NCBI RefSeq assembly: GCF_030540875.1
Contig: NZ_JAUOEM010000005.1
Coordinates: 1-64,000, forward strand
Length of the DNA: 64,000 nucleotides
Direction: 5' to 3'
Origin: Flavivirga amylovorans
GTDB lineage: Bacteria > Bacteroidota > Bacteroidia > Flavobacteriales > Flavobacteriaceae
The notes below the pieces were generated by a model that was given only the letters and a program-made list of their open reading frames with translations, made no database searches and had not been told where the DNA came from. Below are positions 57,231 to 64,000 of this stretch, piece by piece. The translations under genes were made by a program, and so were the position numbers. How positions within the stretch are numbered: position 1 is the first letter of the stretch; every line of letters begins with the position of its first letter.

Positions 57231-57818
57231 ATGCCATATAAGAAATTTGAAGAGTATAACATACAAGTTACAGATGATGTTAAAAATAGATATAAAAATA
57301 TTATTAAAGACTTAGGAGAAGATACTAAGCGGGATGGATTATTAAAGACTCCCGAACGTGCAGCGAAAGCCATGCAGTTTTTAACACAAGGGTATCATCA
57401 AGATCCTGTTGATATACTTAAAAGTGCTATGTTTAAAGAGTCTTACAATGAAATGGTTATTGTAAAAGATATCGAGTTGTATTCTCTTTGCGAACATCAT
57501 ATTTTACCTTTTTTCGGAAAAGTTCATATAGCATATATTCCTAATGGACAAATTGTAGGATTAAGTAAGTTGCCAAGGGTTGTAGATGTTTTTGCAAGAC
57601 GCTTACAAGTACAAGAGCGTTTAACAGAACAAATATTAGATTGTATAAATGGTACTTTAAAACCCCAAGGTGTGGCTGTCGTTATTGAAGCTTCTCATAT
57701 GTGTATGATGATGCGTGGTGTTCAAAAACAAAACTCTATTACAACAACCTCAGGGTTTAGAGGGCAATTTGAAAAAATCGAAACTAGAAACGAATTTTTA
57801 AAGTTGATAGGCAAGTAG
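57231..57818 (+). CDS. folE: GTP cyclohydrolase I
   Basis: 195 residues. GTP to dihydroneopterin triphosphate, first step of folate synthesis. The zinc ligands are CEHHILPF (Cys, His) and, further on, the Cys of [33 protein letters not shown] and TSGFRGQFE are also diagnostic. The length is normal. The gene is followed 57 nt later by a small membrane protein gene on the same strand. Confidence 0.97.
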   Translation: MPYKKFEEYNIQVTDDVKNRYKNIIKDLGEDTKRDGLLKTPERAAKAMQFLTQGYHQDPVDILKSAMFKESYNEMVIVKDIELYSLCEHHILPFFGKVHIAYIPNGQIVGLSKLPRVVDVFARRLQVQERLTEQILDCINGTLKPQGVAVVIEASHMCMMMRGVQKQNSITTTSGFRGQFEKIETRNEFLKLIGK

Positions 57819-57875
57819 TCTTAGTGGCTGGATTTGGTATGCTTCTTGCGTATCTTATTATATTAATATTATTTA

Positions 57876-58160
57876 ATGAACAAATACAAAAAATTAGTTT
57901 TTAGCATTGTTTTAGATGCCGTTGGATGCCTCTCATTTTTAATTCCTGGAATTGGTGAATTTTCAGATATTGTTTGGGCCCCTTTATCTGGTTACATTAT
58001 GACTAGGCTATACAAAGGGAACGCTGGTAAAATTGCTGGAGTTATAGCTTTTACAGAAGAGGCTTTACCCGGTTTAGATGTGGTGCCAACATTTACACTT
58101 ATGTGGTTATATACCCATGTTTTTAAAAAGAAAGAGGGTATTGATATTAGAGAGGTTTAA
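57876..58160 (+). CDS. small membrane protein, function unknown
   Basis: 94 residues with two or three short hydrophobic segments: VFSIVLDAVGCLSFLIPGIGEF, DIVWAPLSGYIM and LDVVPTFTLMWLYTHVF. The pattern (GIGE..DI.WAP.SG, then EEALP..D..PTFT..W) belongs to a small family I recall from Flavobacteriia without known function. The 3' end overlaps the histidine kinase gene by 14 nt. A fragment resembling its last third is found beyond the kinase at 60334-60399. Confidence 0.8.
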   Translation: MNKYKKLVFSIVLDAVGCLSFLIPGIGEFSDIVWAPLSGYIMTRLYKGNAGKIAGVIAFTEEALPGLDVVPTFTLMWLYTHVFKKKEGIDIREV

Positions 58161-60219
58161 AAAGAGGGATTTGTATTGTTAATGTCGTACCGCTTTTAAT
58201 TTTAGATATAATCATTAGTTTACCTTTAAGTTTCGCTATTCTGGATTCTATATTTAATAAGCCAATACCATTATTTTTATTTTTTTGTTTTGAATTAAAA
58301 CCAATGCCATCGTCTATAATATCCAAATGCAGATTATTTGAATTTATAGAGAAATTAATAATAATTTTACTTGCCTTAGCATGTTTGATGACATTATGAA
58401 TGGCTTCCTGAATGACTCGATATAAGTTTACCTTTATATAGTCATTAATATCTTCCCAAAAAACTTCACAGTTTTGAATAATCTCATATTCAAAAACATG
58501 TAGGCTACTCTGATTAAGCATATAGTCATTGAGAATGGAAACAAAATCTTTATCAGCATCTAATTGCGTGTTTTTTAATTCATGAGAAAGATCTCTTATC
58601 TCTCTTTCAATAGATTGAATTTCATTAATATAAAAACTATATTTTTTTTTGATCTGGTCTTCTTTATCCATGGATAAAAACTCTAAGCCCAATCGAGAGC
58701 CTGAGAGCTTATTTAAAATGCCATCATGTAACTCTTCAGAAATACGATGACGTTCCAGAAGTCGTCCTTCCTCAACTTTAGCCTGTTGTCTTAGCATTAA
58801 AGTATAAATCTCTTCATTGGCTTTTTGTTGTTCACCTTCAAAAAGTAATATTTTGTTTTTGGTAACTTGTACTCTTATAATAAGAATGAGAACAAAAATT
58901 AATATGATAATAAGTCCAATAATAACTATTAAGACATTTTGATTGGTTAAGCGTTTGGTTTCATCAATATAATTGTCTGTTTCGTATTGTATTCTGGCGA
59001 ATTTGTTTCTAGAGGCACGTTCTACATTAAGAAGGCTATCATTAAGTTTTATATGTTCGTATAGATATTGTTTTCCTATTTCACCTTCCTCTATTTTTGA
59101 AAGCATTAATAAAGCTCTGGAAACTTCAGAATAATTTTTAATATCCTTACCAATTTTATACGACTTTTTAGAAAGTATAAGAGCCGAATCTTTTTTATTA
59201 ATAACATGGTAAAACTCAGCCATATCATTGCCGCCAGCAGCGATTTCATATAAAGCATTTAAGCTGTCATTAATTTTATAAGCTTCGCTAAAAAGAGATT
59301 CAATATATCTTATATTGTTATTTTTGGCTAGAAATAGAGTGTATGCTTTATTATTAATTATTGCAGCATATGCTAACGGGTCTTTTTTTAATAAATTTTT
59401 GTCTTTGAGTAATTCCTCGTGAATTGATAAAGCTTTTTTATAATCCTTTTTTTTACTATATACTTCTGCCAAATTAATTTTAGCATATAAATAGTTTTCT
59501 TCCTTTTTAATATATCCATTAATTTCATAATCATCAGATAATTTATTATTAATCAATAAAGCTTTATCATAGTATTCAATTGATTTGTCATATGATTTTT
59601 GATTTTTAGAGTTGAGACCAATTATATTATATAAACTAGCTAAATGGTAATATTTTTTATTATTATCTGGAAGTGATTTTGATAGATTGATAGCTTTAAT
59701 TAATGTTTTTTCACTACTTGTATAATCGCGTATATCGCTTTGAAGACAAGCTATATTATTTAGTTCCCAAATGGCACTACCCGTTTTATTTAACTTTTTG
59801 TATTGACTAAATGATTTATTATAATAATAAAAAGCACTATCTTTTTGCTTGCCTATTAGAGAATAGCAGTATGCCAGTTGAGAAGATGTATAAGCTATAC
59901 TTACTGAATCATTTATTTTATGAGCAAGTTTTAAATTTTCACGATTTAGTTTTATAGAAATACCATAATTATTTTTCAATAAATTAACAAATGCTATTCT
60001 TTCGTTTGATAAAAGAATGGTTGAGTCTATCTTAGTTTTATAAGATAGGTCACTTGCCAGTTTTGCATATCTAAGCCTATTATCAAGTTCTATGGATTCA
60101 TTTTTAGACAATTTTCGTAACCTTTGAATACTATCTAACATCACATCAAAATCATCGTTTTGTGCTCTTATACTAAACGTAGCGAGAAGACATGCTATAA
60201 AAAGGTAATATTTATTCAA
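58147..60219 (-). CDS. TPR-containing sensor histidine kinase (NarL-partner type)
   Basis: 690 residues: a signal peptide (1-19), about seven TPR-like repeats in the periplasmic half (for example NIIGLNSKNQKSYDKSIEYY), a transmembrane helix (about 430-452), a coiled coil and a cytoplasmic HisKA_3 domain with phospho-acceptor His494 in RISEELHDGILNKLSG. The HATPase_c has VIQEAIHNVIKHAKA and IDDGIGFNSKQKNKNNGIGL. The natural partner is a LuxR/NarL-type regulator, but none is adjacent, so it is orphaned in this window. It is convergent with the small membrane protein gene. Confidence 0.9.
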   Translation of the reverse strand: MNKYYLFIACLLATFSIRAQNDDFDVMLDSIQRLRKLSKNESIELDNRLRYAKLASDLSYKTKIDSTILLSNERIAFVNLLKNNYGISIKLNRENLKLAHKINDSVSIAYTSSQLAYCYSLIGKQKDSAFYYYNKSFSQYKKLNKTGSAIWELNNIACLQSDIRDYTSSEKTLIKAINLSKSLPDNNKKYYHLASLYNIIGLNSKNQKSYDKSIEYYDKALLINNKLSDDYEINGYIKKEENYLYAKINLAEVYSKKKDYKKALSIHEELLKDKNLLKKDPLAYAAIINNKAYTLFLAKNNNIRYIESLFSEAYKINDSLNALYEIAAGGNDMAEFYHVINKKDSALILSKKSYKIGKDIKNYSEVSRALLMLSKIEEGEIGKQYLYEHIKLNDSLLNVERASRNKFARIQYETDNYIDETKRLTNQNVLIVIIGLIIILIFVLILIIRVQVTKNKILLFEGEQQKANEEIYTLMLRQQAKVEEGRLLERHRISEELHDGILNKLSGSRLGLEFLSMDKEDQIKKKYSFYINEIQSIEREIRDLSHELKNTQLDADKDFVSILNDYMLNQSSLHVFEYEIIQNCEVFWEDINDYIKVNLYRVIQEAIHNVIKHAKASKIIINFSINSNNLHLDIIDDGIGFNSKQKNKNNGIGLLNIESRIAKLKGKLMIISKIKSGTTLTIQIPLFKPL

Positions 60220-60245
60220 TATGAATATGTTTGTTAAAAAACATG

Positions 60246-60253
60246 CAAAGATA
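60246..60253 (-). promoter_or_regulatory. -7 element of the TPR histidine kinase gene
   Basis: Reads tatctttg on the minus strand, an exact TAnnTTTG, about 25 nt before the ATG at 60219. Confidence 0.5.
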
Positions 60254-60333
60254 AGATTTTTTCTACATTGTAAAGTAACTTAGCTTCAAACTAATATTTC
60301 TTTCTATATTAAATATACCTTAGTTGAAAGGTT

Positions 60334-60399
60334 TTGCCAAGATTTGATATCATTACCACATTTGTCTTAATGTATTTATATACCATTTATGTTAGCAAA
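60334..60399 (+). pseudogene. fragment resembling the end of the small membrane protein at 57876
   Basis: The 22 codons starting at the TTG read LPRFDIITTFVLMYLYTIYV, resembling LPGLDVVPTFTLMWLYTHVF near the C-terminus of the 57876 gene. Only the last third is present, with no start and a continuation that does not match. It is on the same strand, just beyond the kinase promoter region. Confidence 0.45.
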
Positions 60400-60404
60400 G
60401 TGGC

Positions 60405-60455
60405 AATAATAATAAACGCCCCGATTTTATTAAAATCGAGGCGTTTATTATTACT
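60405..60455 (-). terminator. long terminator-like hairpin of the 60469 lipoprotein gene
   Basis: 23-bp arms (60407-60429 and 60431-60453) pair with a single mismatch. It lies 14 nt past the stop codon of the minus-strand lipoprotein gene. The tail is T-rich but not a clean T run. Confidence 0.7.
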
Positions 60456-60468
60456 TAACCTTTATTAT

Positions 60469-61050
60469 TTATTTAACAATAATAGGGAAGATAGCTTGTA
60501 CATCTGTTTCTCCGCCTGCATTAGTTATATCACCATCGCTAACACCGCTAGCACTTTTATTAGGTTCATGGCGTAGTGTAATAGTAATCGTTCCCGAACC
60601 AGGAGTTGCCGAAGTTGTTAGTGTAAATTCTAACCCTAACGGGTTACTATTACTATCAAAATCAACATAAGTAAAGGTCGCTAGACTATTTGTAGCTTGA
60701 AAGAAAAATTGGTGTTCTTCATCCAACTCTTTAATTTCCTCAGTAATATCCTCAGCTGGAGATTCGGTTTCGTTTAATATTTCCATACTTCCATTATATG
60801 TAGTATCGGCAAGTAAATCTCCAGATACTGTAAACACAGGAGGATTAGGCCCGTCTTTGCCATCTAAATCTAGGCTTTTAAAAGTTATCGTAGTGCCTCC
60901 TCCAACAGGAACTAAGGTTGCTGTTAAAGTTGTGATGACCTCTTCCTGAATGACAACTTCAGGATTATCATCATCTGAACATCCAGTAAGTATAAAAGTT
61001 GATAATAAGATTAAAAATGCACTTTTTAAATTATTTTTTAATGTATTCAT
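60469..61050 (-). CDS. outer-membrane cluster lipoprotein, function unknown
   Basis: 193 residues: lipobox LTGCSDDD (Cys near residue 24), then a beta-rich domain with TLTATLVPVGGGTTITF, HQFFFQATNSLATFTYVDFD, TITLRHEPNKSASGVSD and TNAGGETDVQAIFPI. As I recall, relatives in Flavobacteriia are labelled type 1 periplasmic-binding-fold proteins and are found next to a TonB receptor like the one here. It lies 10 nt downstream of that receptor gene. It may be a surface or periplasmic ligand-binding partner. Confidence 0.72.
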   Translation of the reverse strand: MNTLKNNLKSAFLILLSTFILTGCSDDDNPEVVIQEEVITTLTATLVPVGGGTTITFKSLDLDGKDGPNPPVFTVSGDLLADTTYNGSMEILNETESPAEDITEEIKELDEEHQFFFQATNSLATFTYVDFDSNSNPLGLEFTLTTSATPGSGTITITLRHEPNKSASGVSDGDITNAGGETDVQAIFPIIVK

Positions 61051-61060
61051 GTTTTATTTT

Positions 61061-63457
61061 TTAATAATTAAACTTTACTTGTAACATAATATTTCTTCCT
61101 AAATCATCGGCAAAATATCTTAATCGGTTAAGATATTCTCTGTAAGAAGTATTAAAAATGTTAGTAATATTTAAACCTATATTCAGGTTTGTTTGTTTTG
61201 ATATATTTAGAGTTATATCACTCTGAAAATGCAATAAATGATAGGTTGGTGGCGGCGAACTAATATCCAATAAGACCTCACTATCTATTGTGGGGATATA
61301 AACATCAAAGTTGTTATCTGGAAACTCATTTTGTCTTAAAACTAATTCACTTTGTAATTCAGTATGAAGCTGTAACCATTTTTTATTTGAATAACCTAAA
61401 ATATTAACTGTTTTGAATGATGGCATATCAATCAAAGCTTGTTTTTTTGTTAAATCTCTTCCTTTTATAAAGGAAGATTTATTATTAAACAACCAGTGTT
61501 CGTTGATCTTATAATTAGCAGTAACATCCAAACCCAATAACGAGGCATTCGTTTGATTATAACTCCAAACAGGAAATGCACCACGAATGGTTAACTCGGT
61601 TCCCGTTGGTTCTATAAAAATATAATCGCTAATATGATTGTAAAATGCTTCAAGGTTTATTGATAATGCATGTCTGTTATATGTATATGTTCCAGAAATT
61701 CTGTTTGATGTTTCTTGCTTCATCCGTAGATCACCCAACTCAATCCTAGCGGCAGAATGATGTAAGCCATCACTAAATAACTCTGAAGGATTTGGCGCTC
61801 TATTGGATAATCCATAGTTAAACATAAATGAATCATTATCATTAATTTTATAAGCTATTCCAGCTGAAGCTGATATGTTATGATAATCGAACACAGGATT
61901 GGTAAGCAATTGAGTTCCTAAATCATCAATAACAATATTACTGAAATCTGTATCATAATTTCGTTCTTCCCAACGACTTGTTAGGTAGAATTTTTTAGCG
62001 TCTATACGACTAAAATCATAACGAAGCCCAAAATTTAAATTGGTTTTGTCACTTAATCTAAAATCTGAAATAGCAAACGCCCCAGCATCATATTTATCGT
62101 AATCAGGAATCAAGCGCCTAACGCCGGTCTCAGGATTTGCAAAATTGTTTTGATACCCTACATTCAGTCCAAATTTATAAGTTCTATCGCTTTTAGAATC
62201 AACTTTTAAATTTGTTCTAATGGTGTGTGTTTTTAAAGTTAAGTCAATTGCAGGTTTATCTCTATCATCCCCAACTCGAATATCATACTCAAAACGTTGA
62301 TTATTTTGAAAATCATATTGTACTTGTAAACGTCCAAACTTTTTAAACCGTTTATAAAAATCGGCTTTAATAATTTGATGTGTAACATCTTGTCGTGGTG
62401 CTTCGATAGTATAGCTAAAATCTTCAACCACTAATGGTTGTTGACTATTAATTGCATTTACCAAATCTTCAATGCTCCCAATATGTGATGATTTTAATAT
62501 TGCTATATCATTATTCAAATAACTGTAATAGACATTGAAACCTCGTTCAAAGGTTTTATAACCCGATTTAACCGAAAACCCTTTTGAGTTTAATCCAGTA
62601 TTAGTAAGGTTGTAATCTGGTGCTTCAAAATCACCAAAACGTTTCATAGTTGCCTGCGCACCGATATACCACCCTTTTTTGTAGGTTTTTGTTAATGAGG
62701 AATTCAAGCTAAAACCTCTACCATTAGTATGACCACTAATGATTGTTTTTCCGTAAAGCGAATCTTTTAAACTAATATTTGAAGGGTTCAAAATAATAAC
62801 ACCACCAATAGCATCTCCACCGTAAGCCAGAGCATCGGCTCCTTTAATGACATTAACACTTCCTGCAGTGTTTAGATCAATATTTGGAGCGTGTTCAATA
62901 CCCCACTCTTGATCTTGCAAACGAACACCATTCGTCATCACTATTATTCTACTGCTGTGCAAACCATTAATAACAGGTTTTACAATTGAATTGCCTGTAT
63001 TTATAGAAGATACACCACTAATTTGTCTTAATGCATCGCCTAAGCTAAAAGCACTAAAACGTTCAATAGCATCCGTTTTTAACAGTGTTTCTTGCGATGT
63101 TTTAGTTAATTTAATTGTTTTCCCCTCAACTTTAACTTCGTTGAGTTCTTCTATATGATGTTCTAAATTTATAACATAAAAAGAATCACCACTAATTTGA
63201 ATGTCTAATCGTTTTGTTTCACAACCCAAATGCGATACTGAGACGATTAATTTTCCATCACAGAGGTTTGCGATAGAAAATTTCCCATCGATATCTGTAG
63301 TCGTATATTTGTCTAGTGTTTCAATGTAAATGGTAGCTGCTATAATAGGCGAACCATCATGAAAATCATGAACTTCTCCATAAAATCTGGAGTCACAGTT
63401 TTGACTATGAACTATGTTGATGAAACAACAAGCCACAATCAATATATAATATTTCAT
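61061..63457 (-). CDS. TonB-dependent receptor, possible metal uptake
   Basis: 798 residues. Signal peptide (1-18), carboxypeptidase-D-regulatory-like domain (about 24-110, GSPIIAATIYIETLDKY, TTTDIDGKFSI), plug with SAFSLGDALRQISGVSSINT and GADALAYGGDAIGGVIIL, then a barrel ending in VKFNY. The lipoprotein gene is 10 nt downstream and a His/Cys-rich small protein gene 36 nt upstream. That neighbour makes a metal or metal complex a reasonable guess for the substrate. This is inference; the receptor itself carries no diagnostic motif. Confidence 0.88.
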   Translation of the reverse strand: MKYYILIVACCFINIVHSQNCDSRFYGEVHDFHDGSPIIAATIYIETLDKYTTTDIDGKFSIANLCDGKLIVSVSHLGCETKRLDIQISGDSFYVINLEHHIEELNEVKVEGKTIKLTKTSQETLLKTDAIERFSAFSLGDALRQISGVSSINTGNSIVKPVINGLHSSRIIVMTNGVRLQDQEWGIEHAPNIDLNTAGSVNVIKGADALAYGGDAIGGVIILNPSNISLKDSLYGKTIISGHTNGRGFSLNSSLTKTYKKGWYIGAQATMKRFGDFEAPDYNLTNTGLNSKGFSVKSGYKTFERGFNVYYSYLNNDIAILKSSHIGSIEDLVNAINSQQPLVVEDFSYTIEAPRQDVTHQIIKADFYKRFKKFGRLQVQYDFQNNQRFEYDIRVGDDRDKPAIDLTLKTHTIRTNLKVDSKSDRTYKFGLNVGYQNNFANPETGVRRLIPDYDKYDAGAFAISDFRLSDKTNLNFGLRYDFSRIDAKKFYLTSRWEERNYDTDFSNIVIDDLGTQLLTNPVFDYHNISASAGIAYKINDNDSFMFNYGLSNRAPNPSELFSDGLHHSAARIELGDLRMKQETSNRISGTYTYNRHALSINLEAFYNHISDYIFIEPTGTELTIRGAFPVWSYNQTNASLLGLDVTANYKINEHWLFNNKSSFIKGRDLTKKQALIDMPSFKTVNILGYSNKKWLQLHTELQSELVLRQNEFPDNNFDVYIPTIDSEVLLDISSPPPTYHLLHFQSDITLNISKQTNLNIGLNITNIFNTSYREYLNRLRYFADDLGRNIMLQVKFNY

Positions 63458-63493
63458 TATTATAAATATATTTAGTTTAAAGAAATGTACACT

Positions 63494-63826
63494 TTAAACT
63501 AAAACAGGTGGCCCTCGAAGAGAAAAAGATAATTGCCGATGATTATTAAGAAATTTGTATATTAATATTGGAATTTTAAAATAAGATGAAATATTTATAA
63601 TATCATCATATTCAAATAAATGTAAATATTGGTTACTTAGTTTAAATTTATAAAACTCACAATCTAAATCTATTTCGTGTAAGTGTGTCTTTGCTTCCCC
63701 TAAACAAACTTCATGTTCATGGTGGGAGAAAACATGCGCAAATTTAACAACAGTAGGCACTAGAAGGGTAACAACCAACAGAAAGGTTATTATTTTAAAT
63801 ACCGTATGTTGTTTTATTTGATACAC
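63494..63826 (-). CDS. small membrane-associated His/Cys-rich protein
   Basis: 110 residues from a GTG. One hydrophobic helix (about 9-30), then a metal-binding-like run HVFSHHEHEVCLGEAKTHLH and LDCEFYKF (Cys and His spaced like metal sites), and a second hydrophobic part ending in LRGPPVLV. The LRGPP ending is also seen on small proteins in front of heavy-metal efflux genes in Bacteroidota. The G of its GTG is the last base of the preceding gene's TAG stop (63826), so translation is coupled. Probably part of a metal-responsive or uptake operon with the TonB receptor downstream. Confidence 0.65.
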   Translation of the reverse strand: MYQIKQHTVFKIITFLLVVTLLVPTVVKFAHVFSHHEHEVCLGEAKTHLHEIDLDCEFYKFKLSNQYLHLFEYDDIINISSYFKIPILIYKFLNNHRQLSFSLRGPPVLV

Positions 63827-64000
63827 TAATCTAAAAAACGTTTTAAACCTATTCTACGAAGCATTTTCTTTTCGAAGTTCCAAAAAAACTTGTATTGTCC
63901 AAAAAGCCATCCAAAGAATACCAACATAAATTGGTACATGATGAATAATAAAAGAATTCGGATGGTCCAATATCCAAAACTTCCAAATACTTCAGTTGTA
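63826..64000 (-). CDS. DUF6787 family protein, 3' end only
   Basis: The frame enters from the right edge and ends at TAG (63826-63828). The 57 visible codons contain IRILLLFIMYQFMLVFFGWL, one membrane helix, then FGQYKFFWNFEKKMLRRIG, which matches the C-terminus of the DUF6787 family of Flavobacteriia. The 5' end lies outside the window. Function unknown. It is coupled to the His/Cys-rich gene by a 1-nt overlap. Confidence 0.7.
   Translation of the reverse strand, partial: TTEVFGSFGYWTIRILLLFIMYQFMLVFFGWLFGQYKFFWNFEKKMLRRIGLKRFLD

Overview
The window is about 64 kb of AT-rich DNA (roughly one third G+C by eye) from a member of the Bacteroidota, almost certainly a marine-type Flavobacteriaceae. 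The evidence is lineage-typical families (DUF6095, DUF6913, DUF4835, DUF2279, DUF6787, TIGR02757, BatA-type proteins, TonB receptor/DUF4249 pairs, monomeric isocitrate dehydrogenase, a GAPDH with a long N-terminal extension), the absence of Shine-Dalgarno sites, and many copies of the Bacteroidota -7 promoter element TAnnTTTG. No phage, insertion sequence, CRISPR array or tRNA was recognised. The window is core chromosome apart from one palindromic repeat element and a few decayed fragments.

Layout. 1-290: tail of an rRNA operon (spacer, 5S rRNA, terminator). 495-7679: DinB-like protein, murQ-DUF6095, a DUF4249 lipoprotein with its TonB receptor, and icd. 7680-8537 is a gene-poor stretch. 8538-13874: rplS, trmD, a membrane-anchored coiled-coil protein, GAPDH and a DegP/HtrA protease, all on the minus strand. 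14023-18034: plus-strand envelope operon (dapF, a GNAT, mltG, DUF2279) followed by a lysozyme-like secreted protein. 18041-23974: RsmI-like methylase, LMW phosphatase, dnaA, YbgC thioesterase, YigZ, HAD phosphatase, ribD, LEA-like lipoprotein. 24030-31009: GNAT-prmC, a GH2 beta-mannosidase, ligA and a multi-spanning membrane protein. 31017-34131: DoxX-like protein, YhhN-like membrane protein and a 5'-nucleotidase split into two genes. 34189-46649: a long plus-strand run (DUF6913-dapA; bamD-rpoZ-coaBC-DUF4835-recN; fabI; GT2-ybbR-coaE; a two-component pair). 46703-52837: minus strand, with an NTF2-like protein, an esterase, a small membrane protein, a dihydroorotase-like protein without its metal ligands, a BatA protein and a second GT2. 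52936-60219: M61 peptidase, TIGR02757, a palindromic repeat, a LolD-like ATPase, folE, a small membrane protein and a TPR histidine kinase. 60469-64000: a probable outer-membrane uptake cluster (lipoprotein, TonB receptor, His/Cys-rich small protein) and the 3' end of a DUF6787 gene.

Functional threads: cell-wall metabolism (murQ, dapF, dapA, mltG, lysozyme-like protein), envelope assembly and quality control (bamD, HtrA, LolD, TonB receptors), cofactor synthesis (ribD, coaBC, coaE, folE), and replication and repair (dnaA, ligA, recN).

No clearly new multi-gene system was found. The observations most worth a second look are the degenerate dihydroorotase, a 21-bp tandem repeat ahead of one of two multi-spanning membrane protein genes that share a 12-base word, several promoters placed so close to start codons that the mRNAs should be leaderless, four convergent gene pairs that all overlap by the tetranucleotide TTAG, a CoaBC with altered active-site residues, a palindromic repeat element at 55.8-56.0 kb, and small unannotated open frames or remnants in the larger gaps.
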